A stretch of DNA of 64,000 nucleotides, taken from an uncultured Candidatus Competibacteraceae bacterium. Lineage in GTDB: Bacteria > Pseudomonadota > Gammaproteobacteria > Competibacterales > Competibacteraceae. The notes beneath the pieces are model-generated. The model was not told where the DNA came from, searched no databases, and saw only the letters and a list, made by a program, of their open reading frames with translations. The stretch is from assembly GCA_903879705.1 (NCBI GenBank), contig CAIRMO010000034.1, positions 1 to 64,000 on the forward strand, in the 5' to 3' direction. Each line of letters starts with the position of its first letter. Within the stretch, counting starts at the first letter, position 1. The position numbers were made by a program, and so were the translations under genes. Shown here one piece after another: positions 17,714 to 26,818 of the stretch.

Positions 17714-19504
17714 ATGTCCAACGCATACCAACTCATTGAACATAATTACGATGTCGTGGTGGTCGGGGCCGGCGGAGCCGGGTTACGCGCCACCTTTGGC
17801 ATGGCGCAAAAAGGTCTGAAGACCGCCTGCCTGACCAAGGTGTTTCCGACCCGCAGCCACACCGTCGCCGCCCAGGGCGGGATGTCGGCGGCGCTCGGCA
17901 ACATGGGCCAGGACCTGTGGCAATGGCATATGTACGACACCGTCAAAGGCTCGGACTGGCTTGGCGATCAGGACGCCATTGAATACATGTGCCGCGAGGC
18001 CATGCCGGCGGTCATCGAACTGGAGCATTACGGCGTCCCGTTCTCGCGCACCGAGGAAGGCAAGATTTATCAGCGCCCGTTCGGCGGAATGACCACCAAT
18101 TACGGGGAAGGCACCGCCCAGCGCACTTGCGCCGCCGCCGACCGCACCGGTCACGCCATCCTGCACACCCTGTATCAGCAGGCGCTGCGGCACAACGCGG
18201 AGTTCTTCATCGAATACTTCGCGCTGGATTTGATCATGGATGACAGCGGTGCTTGTCGCGGCGTCATCGCCTGGAACTTGGCCGAAGGTACGCTGCACCT
18301 GTTCCGCGCTCATCAAACCGTGCTGGCGACGGGTGGCTATGGCCGCGCCTACTTCTCGGCGACCTCGGCCCATACCTGCACCGGCGACGGCAATGGCATG
18401 GTGCTGCGGGCCGGCCTGCCGTTGCAGGATATGGAATTCACCCAGTTCCACCCCACCGGCATTTACGGCTCCGGCTGTCTGATGACCGAAGGCTGTCGCG
18501 GTGAAGGCGGTTACCTGACCAATTCCAACGGCGACCGGTTCATGGAGCGCTACGCGCCGAACGCCAAAGATCTGGCCTCCCGCGACGTGGTCAGCCGGTC
18601 GATGACCATCGAAATCCGCGAAGGACGCGGGGTCGGCGAACACAAGGATCATATTTATCTGCATCTGGAGCATCTGGGCGCGGACGTGATCAACGAGCGG
18701 TTGCCCGGCATTGCCGAAACCGCCCGGATTTTCGCCGGGGTCGACGTGACCAAGGAACCGGCCCCGGTGCTGCCGACCGTGCATTACAACATGGGCGGCA
18801 TTCCCACCAATTATCATGGCGAAGTGGTGATCCTCAAGGACGGCAATCCCGATTACGTCATTCCCGGCCTGATGGCGATTGGCGAAGCGGCCTGCGTCTC
18901 GGTGCATGGCGCCAACCGGCTCGGCTCCAACTCGCTGCTCGACATCGTGGTATTTGGCCGGGCCGCTGCCAACCGCTGCGCCGCGTCGATCAAGCCCAAC
19001 AGCGCCCATTCAGCCACCCCGCAACCGGCGGTAGATAAAATCCTGGCCCGCTTCGACGGTCTGCGTAACGCCAAGGGTGAGAATCCGACCGCCGGTTTGC
19101 GGATGCGGATGCAGCGCACCATGCAGAACCACGCCGCGGTATTCCGCACTGGCGACTCGATGGCCGAAGGTATCAAGTTGCTCGAAGACGTCCATGACGG
19201 TTTTGAACATATCGCGGTCAGCGACCGCAGTCTGATCTGGAATTCCGATCTGGTCGAAACCCTGGAACTGGATAATCTGCTCGGCTGCGCGATGGTCTCA
19301 ATCAAGTCGGCGATCAACCGGCCCGAAAGTCGCGGTGCCCATGCTCGCGAGGATTATCCGGATCGCAATGATGAAGGCTGGATGAAGCACACCCTGGCGT
19401 GGCTGGGACCGAACAGCGCAGTCACGATTGACTATCGCCCGGTCCATACCTACACGCTGACCAATGAGGTGGACTACATTCCGCCCAAGAAGCGCACTTA
19501 CTGA
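17714..19504 (+). CDS. sdhA: Succinate dehydrogenase flavoprotein subunit
   Basis: The 596-residue catalytic subunit oxidises succinate to fumarate. The FAD-binding GAGGAG is at residues 18-23. The histidine that carries covalently bound FAD is H49 in [11 protein letters not shown]. The conserved HPTGIYGSG and the active-site region RDVVSRSM are present. It lies in the operon C-D-A-B with a GGAGG site in the 26-base gap after sdhD. The SDHAF4-like and SdhE factors encoded on either side both act on this subunit in known systems. Confidence 0.97.
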   Translation: MSNAYQLIEHNYDVVVVGAGGAGLRATFGMAQKGLKTACLTKVFPTRSHTVAAQGGMSAALGNMGQDLWQWHMYDTVKGSDWLGDQDAIEYMCREAMPAVIELEHYGVPFSRTEEGKIYQRPFGGMTTNYGEGTAQRTCAAADRTGHAILHTLYQQALRHNAEFFIEYFALDLIMDDSGACRGVIAWNLAEGTLHLFRAHQTVLATGGYGRAYFSATSAHTCTGDGNGMVLRAGLPLQDMEFTQFHPTGIYGSGCLMTEGCRGEGGYLTNSNGDRFMERYAPNAKDLASRDVVSRSMTIEIREGRGVGEHKDHIYLHLEHLGADVINERLPGIAETARIFAGVDVTKEPAPVLPTVHYNMGGIPTNYHGEVVILKDGNPDYVIPGLMAIGEAACVSVHGANRLGSNSLLDIVVFGRAAANRCAASIKPNSAHSATPQPAVDKILARFDGLRNAKGENPTAGLRMRMQRTMQNHAAVFRTGDSMAEGIKLLEDVHDGFEHIAVSDRSLIWNSDLVETLELDNLLGCAMVSIKSAINRPESRGAHAREDYPDRNDEGWMKHTLAWLGPNSAVTIDYRPVHTYTLTNEVDYIPPKKRTY

Positions 19505-19520
19505 GAGAAGGAAGACGCTA

Positions 19521-20297
19521 ATGGCTCAATTCAATCTTCCGCCCAATTCCATCATCGGCACGGGCAAAACCTACTATGCCGGGGCCGGCACCAAGAATGT
19601 CCGGCGCTTCCAGATTTACCGCTGGGACCCGGACACCGGCGAAAACCCGCGGATGGACGCCTACGAGGTCGATCTGGCTGCCTGCGGGCCGATGATTCTG
19701 GACGCGCTGCTCAAGATCAAAAATGAGGTCGATCCGGGCCTGGCCTTCCGGCGCTCCTGCCGTGAAGGCGTGTGCGGGTCCTGTGCGATGAACATCGACG
19801 GCACCAACACGCTGGCTTGCACCAAGGCGATTGACGATGTGGCCGGCGAGGTCACGATTTATCCGTTGCCGCACCAGGCGGTGGTCAAGGACCTGGTGCC
19901 AGACCTAACCCATTTCTACGCTCAATACGCCTCGATCAAGCCGTGGCTGCAATCGGCCACGCCACCGCCGGAGCGGGAACGGCTGCAATCCAAGGAAGAT
20001 CGCGCCAAGCTGGACGGGTTGTACGAGTGCATCCTCTGCGCCTGCTGCTCGACCAGTTGCCCGAGCTATTGGTGGAACAGTGAACGCTATCTTGGCCCGT
20101 CGGTGTTGTTGCAGGCTTATCGCTGGATCGTGGACAGTCGCGACGAGTTCACCGGTGAGCGGCTCGATGATCTGGAAGACCCGTTCCGGCTCTATCGCTG
20201 CCACACCATCATGAACTGCACCAAAACCTGCCCCAAGAGCCTCAATCCCGCCAAGGCGATTGCGGAAATCAAGAAGCTGATGGTCGAGCGGCGGTAA
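19521..20297 (+). CDS. sdhB: Succinate dehydrogenase iron-sulfur subunit
   Basis: The 258-residue subunit carries electrons from FAD to quinone. The 2Fe-2S ligands are C80, C85, C88 and C100 ([11 protein letters not shown]). The C-terminal half has [12 protein letters not shown] and [12 protein letters not shown] for the 4Fe-4S and 3Fe-4S clusters. GAGAAGGAAG precedes the ATG at 19521. A repeat-derived hairpin separates it from sdhE. Confidence 0.96.
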   Translation: MAQFNLPPNSIIGTGKTYYAGAGTKNVRRFQIYRWDPDTGENPRMDAYEVDLAACGPMILDALLKIKNEVDPGLAFRRSCREGVCGSCAMNIDGTNTLACTKAIDDVAGEVTIYPLPHQAVVKDLVPDLTHFYAQYASIKPWLQSATPPPERERLQSKEDRAKLDGLYECILCACCSTSCPSYWWNSERYLGPSVLLQAYRWIVDSRDEFTGERLDDLEDPFRLYRCHTIMNCTKTCPKSLNPAKAIAEIKKLMVERR

Positions 20298-20298
20298 A

Positions 20299-20393
20299 CA
20301 TCTCACCCTCACCCCCGGCCCTTCTCCCGCAAGCGGGTGAGGGGAGGGTTTTGATCCCAACCCCTTTCCCGCTCGGCGGGCGAGGGGTTTTCT
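20299..20393. repeat. Palindromic GC-rich repeat between sdhB and sdhE
   Basis: Two successive hairpins, one around CTCCCGCAAGCGGGTGAGG and one around AACCCC-n3-CCCGC-TCG-GCGGG-n3-GGGGTT followed by TTTCTTT, fill the gap. The second has the form of a terminator or attenuator (20359-20393), so sdhE expression may be reduced relative to sdhCDAB. Confidence 0.55.
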
Positions 20394-20411
20394 TTATCGG
20401 AGACGCGAATC

Positions 20412-20735
20412 GTGGCTGAACATCTGGGTAAATTGCGTTGGCGCTGCCGGCGTGGCATGAAAGAACTGGATTTGTTGACGCTCGGCTATCTGGAGCGGCA
20501 TTACCCAACGGCGTCGGCGGAAGAGCAACAGGCGTTTGCCGAGTTGCTGGAGGTGCAGGATCCGCTGCTGATGAGCTACATGGTTGGGCGGGAAATCCCG
20601 GTAGATGCGACGACGGCGCGGGTGGTTGGAGTGATCCGGACGTTGTTGAGTGCGGACGAAGAGGTAGCACGGGCATCCTGCCCGTGTTTAGTCCACGGGC
20701 AGGATGCCCGTGCTACGATAAATTCCACAACTTAA
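20412..20735 (+). CDS. sdhE: SdhE flavinylation factor with repeat-derived C-terminus
   Basis: SdhE promotes covalent FAD attachment to SdhA. The conserved RGMKELD is at about residues 14-20, and the body to about residue 85 matches the family. A GTG at 20412 is preceded by GGAG at 20399-20402. From about residue 85 the frame runs into a palindromic repeat and ends in a cysteine-containing tail (RASCPCLVHGQDARA) that is not SdhE sequence. The total of 107 residues is longer than the usual 80-90. The core looks functional. Confidence 0.88.
   Translation: MAEHLGKLRWRCRRGMKELDLLTLGYLERHYPTASAEEQQAFAELLEVQDPLLMSYMVGREIPVDATTARVVGVIRTLLSADEEVARASCPCLVHGQDARATINSTT
20664..20716. repeat. REP pair (BIME-like) overlapping sdhE 3' end
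   Basis: Two perfect 23-base arms (20664-20686 and 20694-20716) are inverted around a 7-base loop. Each arm has GTAG at its outer end followed by a palindrome, CACGGGCA-TCC-TGCCCGTG. A GTAG head plus a palindrome is the layout of REP elements mobilised by RAYT (TnpA-REP) transposases, and the inverted pair is the BIME layout. Confidence 0.8.
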
Positions 20736-20756
20736 ATCAGATTCCTATAGTTCCGG
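20720..20756. repeat. Short repeat shared with 119-153
   Basis: AAATTCCACAACTTAAATC and the following CTATAGTTCC match 119-153 with a few differences. The copy lies between the REP pair and the next inverted-repeat element. Confidence 0.4.
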
Positions 20757-20845
20757 TCTGAATCACGGATTCACCGGATACCCCGGATTTCACCGATGAA
20801 ACCCTTCCGGGCAATCGGTTAATCCGTGGCTATCCGTGATTCAGA
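20757..20845. repeat. MITE-like element, copy 1
   Basis: This 89-base element has perfect 14-base terminal inverted repeats (TCTGAATCACGGAT and ATCCGTGATTCAGA). A related element of 87 bases lies at 54714-54800 and shares the ends and the GTTAATCCGTGGC stretch near the right end. It has no coding capacity. Confidence 0.7.
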
Positions 20846-20905
20846 GGGGAGTGCTGATCGCTTAAGCCGGCTCTAACCGGCCGACACCGCCGTTCCGGCC
20901 AAGGG

Positions 20906-21103
20906 CTAACGATGCACCATCTGAATCAGCAACAGTATAAACAGCACGACCAACCCGATGGGAATCAGCGCCGCCGGCCAGTCTTTTTTAGCCGTTTGAC
21001 TCCGCGCCATTGCCGCCTTGATCCCGGGCCGAAACCACAAAATCACCAGCAGCGCCGCTAGCCCGCCCAGCAAAATTTCCCACCATGCCGCAGTTTCCAT
21101 CAT
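20906..21103 (-). CDS. Small two-helix membrane protein, unknown function
   Basis: The 65-residue product has two hydrophobic helices (about residues 8-24 and 44-62) joined by a basic loop (GIKAAMARSQTAKKDWP). A GGAGG site lies five bases before the start codon, which supports that it is translated. No family is recognised. It stands alone between the repeat cluster and the divergent aldehyde dehydrogenase gene. Confidence 0.65.
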   Translation of the reverse strand: MMETAAWWEILLGGLAALLVILWFRPGIKAAMARSQTAKKDWPAALIPIGLVVLFILLLIQMVHR

Positions 21104-21294
21104 TGCCTCCGCTCGCCAAATGGTTATCGGTCTGACCGGTCAAGCCTCGTTCCGGTTGCCGCCATATAAAGGATCATCCGGCAAAAACCGATCGTTTATG
21201 TCAACAAAGCCAACTCTTACAAGCCAAAGCCGGCCTGAAACTGGCTATATCGGCAGATGATCCCCCACCGTGCCATTCGCCGAGGACCGTTGCC

Positions 21295-22884
21295 ATGAAT
21301 ACTCCCCAAACCTTCGACCTCCAACAAACCGTCTGCGTCAATCCCGCCACCGGCGATATCGTCGGCTATTCGCAAATGAATACCGCAGAGGAAGCCCGTG
21401 AGGCGGTGCTAAAGGCCCGCGCTGCGCAACCCGCTTGGGCCGCGTTGCCCCTGGCGGAGCGGGTGCGCCACATTCGGCTGATTCGTGATTATCTGGTCGA
21501 TCATGTCGACGCGGTCAGCACCATCGTGGCCAACGATGTCGGCAAAACCCGGGTTGAGGCGCTGGCCACCGAAGTGCTGCCCAGCGCCATGGCCACCGAT
21601 TACTACGCCAAAAATGCCCGGCGCTTTCTCCAGCCGCGCAAGGTGCGCAGCGGTTCGTTGCTGTTCCTCAACAAGCGCAGCCGGATTTTCCGCCTGCCGT
21701 TTGGCGTAATCGGCATTATCGCGCCGTGGAATTATCCGCTCGGGATTCCGATGCACGAGATTATTCCGGCGCTGCTGGCGGGCAATACCGTCATCTTCAA
21801 AACCGCGCCGGAAACCCAGATGGTCGGGCGCAAGATCGAGGAGATGATTCAGGCTGCCGGATTGCCGGCTGACGTGTTCATTCATCTCAACATTCCCGGC
21901 ACGATCATTGGGCAAATTCTGCTGGAGCCGGAGAATCATGTCGACAAGCTGTTTTTCACCGGTTCGGTGCCGGTCGGCAAGATTCTGATGGCCAAGGCCG
22001 CTGAAAGTCTGGTGCCCGTATCGCTGGAACTGGGCGGCAATGATCCGATGCTGGTCTGCCCGGACGCCCCTCTGGAGCGGGCGGTCAATGGTGCGATGTG
22101 GGCCGGCTTGCAGAACAGCGGCCAGTCCTGCGGCGGGGTTGAGCGCATCTACGTTCACGAGGCGGTCTATGCGCGGTTTATCGCCCTGCTGAAACAGAAA
22201 GTGGAAGCCTTGCGGCAGGGGCCGAACACGGATCACAACGTCGATATCGGCGCGATGTGTACCGAACGCCAGATCAAGACGATTCAGTGCCAAGTGGATG
22301 ACGCCTTGGCCAAGGGCGCGACCGTGCTGGCTCAAGTCAAGATTGACCCGGCCCACACTCACGCCAACTTTTACCCGGTAACGGTGCTGACCGGCGTTGA
22401 TCACACGATGGAACTGATGCGTGAGGAGACGTTCGGGCCGGTGCTGGGGGTGATGAAAGTGGCCGATATGGAGCAGGCCATTGTGCTGGCTAACGATTCC
22501 AGCCTCGGCCTGACGGGTTCGGTGTGGTCCAGCAATACTCGCACGGCGGTGGCGCTGGGCCGGCGGATTCATGCCGGGGTGATCACGATTAACGATCATC
22601 TGCTGACCCACGGCATGGCGGAAACGCCGTGGGGCGGAGTCAAGGAATCCGGGATTGGCCGCAGTCACGGCGAACTCGGCTTTGACGAGATGACCCAACC
22701 GCAGGTCGTGACCACCGAATTGCTGCATTTTGCTAAACGCAACCTGTTTTGGCATCCCTATGACGCTAAACTGTATGAAGGTCTGAAAGGGGCGCTGTAT
22801 CTGCTGCATGGCCGTGGGTTTGGCCGTCGTCTGCGGGGTTTGCTACGCTTTGCAGCGCTGATTCCGAGAATGTTCAAAGATTGA
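21295..22884 (+). CDS. Aldehyde dehydrogenase family protein
   Basis: The 529-residue NAD(P)-dependent enzyme oxidises an aldehyde to its acid. The cofactor strand FTGSVPVGK, the general-base glutamate in SLELGGND (about residue 245) and the nucleophile in NSGQSCGGVER (about residue 280) are all present. The C-terminal 40 residues (KGALYLLHGRGFGRRLRGL...) are basic and hydrophobic, recalling the membrane-associating tails of some long-chain aldehyde dehydrogenases. The substrate cannot be assigned. The next gene starts 10 bases later, so the two may be co-transcribed. Confidence 0.9.
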   Translation: MNTPQTFDLQQTVCVNPATGDIVGYSQMNTAEEAREAVLKARAAQPAWAALPLAERVRHIRLIRDYLVDHVDAVSTIVANDVGKTRVEALATEVLPSAMATDYYAKNARRFLQPRKVRSGSLLFLNKRSRIFRLPFGVIGIIAPWNYPLGIPMHEIIPALLAGNTVIFKTAPETQMVGRKIEEMIQAAGLPADVFIHLNIPGTIIGQILLEPENHVDKLFFTGSVPVGKILMAKAAESLVPVSLELGGNDPMLVCPDAPLERAVNGAMWAGLQNSGQSCGGVERIYVHEAVYARFIALLKQKVEALRQGPNTDHNVDIGAMCTERQIKTIQCQVDDALAKGATVLAQVKIDPAHTHANFYPVTVLTGVDHTMELMREETFGPVLGVMKVADMEQAIVLANDSSLGLTGSVWSSNTRTAVALGRRIHAGVITINDHLLTHGMAETPWGGVKESGIGRSHGELGFDEMTQPQVVTTELLHFAKRNLFWHPYDAKLYEGLKGALYLLHGRGFGRRLRGLLRFAALIPRMFKD

Positions 22885-22894
22885 GGTTATTGCC

Positions 22895-24793
22895 ATGAAC
22901 GCCATGTCTGTCCTGCTCAGCCAAAATGCAACGCGCAAATCGATTCAGCGCGGCCAGAGCTATTTTCGGGATGGCGCGGTTGGCCGACTGGTTCGGCGCG
23001 GTGATGAACTGGAAGCCGATGTAGAAGGCACTGAATCCGATCCCTATCGGGTCTGGGTGCAGTTTGAAGATGACGAGGTGAGCGATACCGGCTGTACCTG
23101 CCCCTACGATTACGGGGGCTGGTGCAAGCACATCGTCGCGGTGCTACTGGCCTATGACCAACATCCGAATCAGGTGGTGATCCGCCCGCCATTGGCTACC
23201 CAGCTCGCGACCCTGGATCGGGAGCAATTACTGGCGCTGGTGCTGGAACTGGCCGACCAGACGGCCCGCCTGAACGAAACCATCGACGCGATTTTGCCTG
23301 ACATCACCCGGATCGCGCCCGTCGAGTCAGCCGCTTCGACGGTATCGACGGTATCGACGGTATCCACCGCATCGACCACATTGCCTGTTCCGCCCATCCC
23401 GCCGGAGCTGGTGAATGCCCAGGCGCTACGACAAGGCGTCCGGAACGCCATCAGCGCACATGGCGATTGGGATAACGACAGCGGGAATGACGACTACGGT
23501 ACCATCCATGACATCGTCGAACTGGCAAAACAAGCCCAGCCCGCGCTGGACGCTGGCGCTGGCCGGATGGCGCTGGCGGTTCTGGAAACCGTGACCGATG
23601 AGTTCAGCAACCACTGGCAAATCCTGGACGAACGGGGCGAGGATCCCGGCGATTTCTTCGACAAAACTCAGGCGCTGTGGAGCGAGGCGCTGCTCGATCC
23701 CGACCTGAGCGCCGAGGAACGCCAGCACTGGGTGGAGCGACTGGAAGACTGGGAGGTGGATTTCGACGAAACCGTGACTCCGCGCCTACAACTGTTGCAA
23801 ACCGCAGTCCGGCAAGGCTGGGACGATCCCACGCTGTGCGCCATTCTGCGCGGCGAGGAGACCTCAGAGGGCTTGTGGGGCGATGCGACGCCACCCTACG
23901 ACCAGCGGGTGCGGATCGCCCAGGCGCGATTGCGAATTCTGGAACAGACCGGTCAGCCGGAAGCCTATCTGAATCTGGCCAAGGCCGAACAGCAGTACGG
24001 TGATTACGCCCTCAAACTGCTGCAACTGGATCGAGTGCCGGATGCCATAACCGCCGGGCTGGAACTGCCGCTTTCCGATGGGGGAATGCTGGAACTCGCT
24101 AAGGCGCTTTACCAACGTGGCGAAATCGAAGCGGCGTTCCGGGTCGCGGAGCATGGCGCACAGCGGCCGGGTAACCTGGGGCCAAAAGGCGCCATGCTCA
24201 CGGACCGAGCGCGGGAAAGCGGGGAATTTGGTTTGTATGGCGCACGGTTTCAAAGCGAACTGGCGGGCTGGCTGCGCGACCGGGCGGCTGAACACGGCCA
24301 GATTGAGCGGGCGCTGGCGGCGGGTCTGATCGCGTTTCGCATCGCACCCAGCGTGGCTGCTTATCTGCGGGTGGAAGCGTTGGCCGGGGTGAACTGGCCC
24401 GAGGCGCGGCAGCCATTACTGGACGTTTTGCGTCAGGAAACCCGGGTCAGATCGGACGTCAAGATTGACATTTTCCTGCGCGAGAACCTGATCGATGATG
24501 CGATTGCGACCCTCGAACGCCATTACGCCTCACCTGAAACCTTGGCGCGGGTTATGGATGGCGCCATCAAACATCGGCCTGAATGGGTGATTGCCCAGGC
24601 TCGCAAGCTGGCCGAACCGATCATGGACGAAGCCAAGGCGGCCCATTACGAAGAGGCCGCCCAGTGGTTGCGCAAAGCCAAGCTGGCTTACGCGGCGCTC
24701 GGTCAGCAGGCGCAATGGCGCGATTATCTCGATGCCCTGCGCGACAAGCATCAGCGTAAATACAAGCTGACGCCACTGCTGAAGGCGCTGTGA
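22895..24793 (+). CDS. SWIM zinc-finger domain protein
   Basis: The 632-residue protein has a SWIM zinc finger at about residues 65-90 (CTCPYDYGGWCKHIVAVLL, the C-x-C-xn-C-x-H pattern), which binds DNA or proteins. The rest is mostly helical, with TPR-like stretches after residue 300 (EAYLNLAKAEQQYGDYAL). Between them is a low-complexity linker of VST repeats encoded by a 9-base tandem repeat. Such proteins often sit beside SNF2-type helicases, but none is found here. A GAGG site precedes the ATG. Confidence 0.85.
   Translation: MNAMSVLLSQNATRKSIQRGQSYFRDGAVGRLVRRGDELEADVEGTESDPYRVWVQFEDDEVSDTGCTCPYDYGGWCKHIVAVLLAYDQHPNQVVIRPPLATQLATLDREQLLALVLELADQTARLNETIDAILPDITRIAPVESAASTVSTVSTVSTASTTLPVPPIPPELVNAQALRQGVRNAISAHGDWDNDSGNDDYGTIHDIVELAKQAQPALDAGAGRMALAVLETVTDEFSNHWQILDERGEDPGDFFDKTQALWSEALLDPDLSAEERQHWVERLEDWEVDFDETVTPRLQLLQTAVRQGWDDPTLCAILRGEETSEGLWGDATPPYDQRVRIAQARLRILEQTGQPEAYLNLAKAEQQYGDYALKLLQLDRVPDAITAGLELPLSDGGMLELAKALYQRGEIEAAFRVAEHGAQRPGNLGPKGAMLTDRARESGEFGLYGARFQSELAGWLRDRAAEHGQIERALAAGLIAFRIAPSVAAYLRVEALAGVNWPEARQPLLDVLRQETRVRSDVKIDIFLRENLIDDAIATLERHYASPETLARVMDGAIKHRPEWVIAQARKLAEPIMDEAKAAHYEEAAQWLRKAKLAYAALGQQAQWRDYLDALRDKHQRKYKLTPLLKAL
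23336..23362. repeat. 9-bp tandem repeat inside the SWIM gene
   Basis: CGACGGTAT repeats three times, with a degenerate extension, encoding Val-Ser-Thr units of an interdomain linker. Being a multiple of three, the copy number can vary without breaking the frame. Confidence 0.7.
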
Positions 24794-24871
24794 AACGGCA
24801 ACCGAATCCGATCCCAGAACTGGTTGTTGTCAGTGCCAATCCGCCAATTTCTCAATGAACTACTGTGAACC

Positions 24872-25480
24872 ATGAAATCACTTCTTTTTACCCTGTCCTT
24901 GTTTTCGACTATGGTTTTAGCCCAGACCCCTGAGCCACCAAAGATCATCACGCAACAGAGCGGCAATATTACGAAACACTGGGCGGAAGGGAGTCTCGCA
25001 TCGACCCAAGCCGTCGGTTGCATTCCTTTGGCGGAAGCAAAAAACACCTTTACCCCGCCCGATCTGTATAAAGGCGTTGAAGCGTGTGTTTCTCAAAATA
25101 ACTATGACCTTGCGGTCAGATTGTTCATTCTGGCCGGTATGTATTCATGGTTTGATGCGGATCGAATCACCGACAAGACCGCAGCGCAAGCCAGAACCAT
25201 CCTGATCACCGATACCTTTGCGACGATGTCACAAGGCAAAAAGTCCAAATTCAGCAAGGCGCTTGAGCGCTTAACAAAAAATCCTGATCCGGCGCTGATT
25301 GAAAAATTATGCAATGAGGTGCAAAAAGTCGGTGCGCCGAACTATTATCCAAGCTACATGATTCTCCACGGCACAAAAACTTTCACCGGCAACCCACATG
25401 AGGAGGCATTAATTAAACACTTCGACGCTTCAAATGCTTGGAAAAATCTCCAATCGGAGTATCTCCATTGTCCAGACTGA
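24872..25480 (+). CDS. Secreted protein, unknown function
   Basis: The 202-residue product starts with a signal peptide (MKSLLFTLSLFSTMVLAQ, cleavage probably after LAQ or nearby). The mature part holds four cysteines, at the CIPL, EACV, KLCN and LHCP positions, and a helical body. No family is recognised. It is the first of four consecutive short secreted-protein genes on the same strand, in DNA visibly richer in A and T than the surroundings. Confidence 0.75.
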   Translation: MKSLLFTLSLFSTMVLAQTPEPPKIITQQSGNITKHWAEGSLASTQAVGCIPLAEAKNTFTPPDLYKGVEACVSQNNYDLAVRLFILAGMYSWFDADRITDKTAAQARTILITDTFATMSQGKKSKFSKALERLTKNPDPALIEKLCNEVQKVGAPNYYPSYMILHGTKTFTGNPHEEALIKHFDASNAWKNLQSEYLHCPD

Positions 25481-25541
25481 AGCCAAATCACTCCATCTTT
25501 TTTAACCAACAACCTTTTTTAACCCACAGCAGGAGATTTGT

Positions 25542-25805
25542 ATGAACGTAAAACTCAGTACTCTCTTTCTGATTGCCTCTGTTACGGTCAGCGGTCTAGC
25601 CTTTGCGGATGCGGATGATACCAAGTGGATCGCTCAGTGCGTGAAGGATAACAAGGACGCCGGCAAACCGCCTGAAGTAGTCCAAAAATATTGTGAATGT
25701 ATGAATGAAAAGATGGGTTCGAACGAAACCCAATCCGTCACTCAGTGGGAAAAAGCCCACCCGAACGAAGAAAAAGAGTGTGATGCCAAGGCGGGCTGGA
25801 AGTAA
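25542..25805 (+). CDS. Small secreted four-cysteine protein, unknown function
   Basis: The 87-residue product has a clear signal peptide ending near GLAFA (residue 22). The mature 65 residues are charged and contain CVKDN, YCECM and KECD, four cysteines that could form two disulfides. AGGAG lies eight bases before the ATG. No family is recognised; the cysteine layout suggests a small periplasmic helical protein. It belongs to the run of secreted proteins at 24.9-26.8 kb. Confidence 0.8.
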   Translation: MNVKLSTLFLIASVTVSGLAFADADDTKWIAQCVKDNKDAGKPPEVVQKYCECMNEKMGSNETQSVTQWEKAHPNEEKECDAKAGWK

Positions 25806-25836
25806 CCGCATTGTTTCGGCTTGGCGCTGATAACCC

Positions 25837-25879
25837 CCGTGGGTACAGATAAAACAGAAGTCCAAATCTGTACCCACGG
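25837..25879. promoter_or_regulatory. Perfect 14-bp inverted repeat in intergenic gap
   Basis: Arms CCGTGGGTACAGAT (25837-25850) and ATCTGTACCCACGG (25866-25879) are separated by 15 bases. No T run follows, so a plain terminator is unlikely. It lies 38 bases before the next gene and could be a processing hairpin, an attenuator or a binding site. Confidence 0.5.
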
Positions 25880-25917
25880 TGGATTCCGAACTACGGTTAA
25901 CCCACGAGGAAAGAACT

Positions 25918-26328
25918 ATGCGTAAGATGTTATTAAGTACGATTAGTCTGTTGGTCGCTTGCGGTACTGTCTATGCGGCGGGAAGCCCGGAAACGCCAGC
26001 AACAACTCCCACGGCAACAACTCCGGCGGTCACCGCTCCTGTAACTGCCGCTGCCGCTCCCGTAGTAACGACGGCCAGCCTCAGCGGAAAATGGTCATCG
26101 AATCTGGTTGGCGACGTGACCATTGAACAGACGGGCAACAAGATTATGGGTACCTACCATCACACTGATGATGATAACGTTACTCAAGATGGAAAGCTTG
26201 AAGGCGTTATCGAAGGAAAGACCATCAAAGCCAAATGGTGGGAGCGTCCAAAGGTCGGTAAAGGAGAAGAAAGTCGAGGCGATCTGGAATGGAAAATGGC
26301 TGATGACGGCAAAACACTCACCGGTTGA
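25918..26328 (+). pseudogene. Secreted protein interrupted by an in-frame TGA near its end
   Basis: Reading from the ATG at 25918 (GAGGA ribosome site) gives a signal peptide, an Ala/Thr/Pro-rich linker and a beta-rich domain (LSGKWSSNLVGDVTIEQTG onward). A TGA at 26326 follows KTLTG. The same frame then continues for 16 sensible codons (YRDEGDKDKTDWNLER) to a TAA at 26377-26379. A tryptophan codon TGG changed to TGA explains this best. The protein may still work without its last strand. Sequencing error or stop-codon readthrough are alternatives. Confidence 0.65.
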
Positions 26329-26437
26329 TATCGCGACGAAGGCGATAAAGACAAAACGGACTGGAATCTTGAGCGATAATTTTTCCACTGCCAGGATCAA
26401 AAGCAATCCCTGAATAAACATACGGGGGAGGGTAGTG

Positions 26438-26794
26438 ATGATTCGGAAAGTCCAATTGTTCAGTTTAGTGATTGGTCTGGTATTGCCGATCAGTGCTTTT
26501 GCGGTTGGAGCCATTGCCGTTGATGATGAGGAAGGACTGACTGAGCCCGGTTATGGACTGGTCACCGGCCGAGACTCGAAGGAACAAGCTAAACATGACG
26601 CGATGAAACTGTGTGCAAAATCAGGCAATGACGGTTGTGAAGTGGTCGCCTGGTTTGAAAATTGCGGAGCCTATGCTTCATCGAAGAAATTTTATGGCGC
26701 GGGATGGGGAAAAACCAAGGAGGCTGCTGAAATCATGGCGATGGAAAAATGTGGTAACGACAATTGTGAAATCGCCGTCTCTGAATGCGAATAA
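26438..26794 (+). CDS. DUF4189-like secreted protein
   Basis: The 118-residue product has a signal peptide ending near SAFA (residue 22). The mature part resembles DUF4189: a start VGAIAVDDEEG, two alanine/lysine-rich helices (SKEQAKHDAMKLC and KTKEAAEIMAMEKC), and cysteine pairs around each. The repeated helix-C-x4-C layout is typical. GGGGGAGG precedes the ATG; a GTG three bases upstream is an alternative start. It is the last gene of the secreted-protein run. Confidence 0.75.
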   Translation: MIRKVQLFSLVIGLVLPISAFAVGAIAVDDEEGLTEPGYGLVTGRDSKEQAKHDAMKLCAKSGNDGCEVVAWFENCGAYASSKKFYGAGWGKTKEAAEIMAMEKCGNDNCEIAVSECE

Positions 26795-26818
26795 TTTGAT
26801 CAATCAGTTCATAACAAT

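Noticed and set aside
17783-19009. A 408-codon minus-strand frame opposite sdhA
   Set aside because: This is a shadow of sdhA with no ribosome site and no recognisable domain.
21409-22809. A 466-codon minus-strand frame opposite the aldehyde dehydrogenase
   Set aside because: Long antisense frames are common in GC-rich coding DNA; the translation is His/Arg/Gln-rich and unrecognisable, while the plus strand encodes all aldehyde dehydrogenase motifs.
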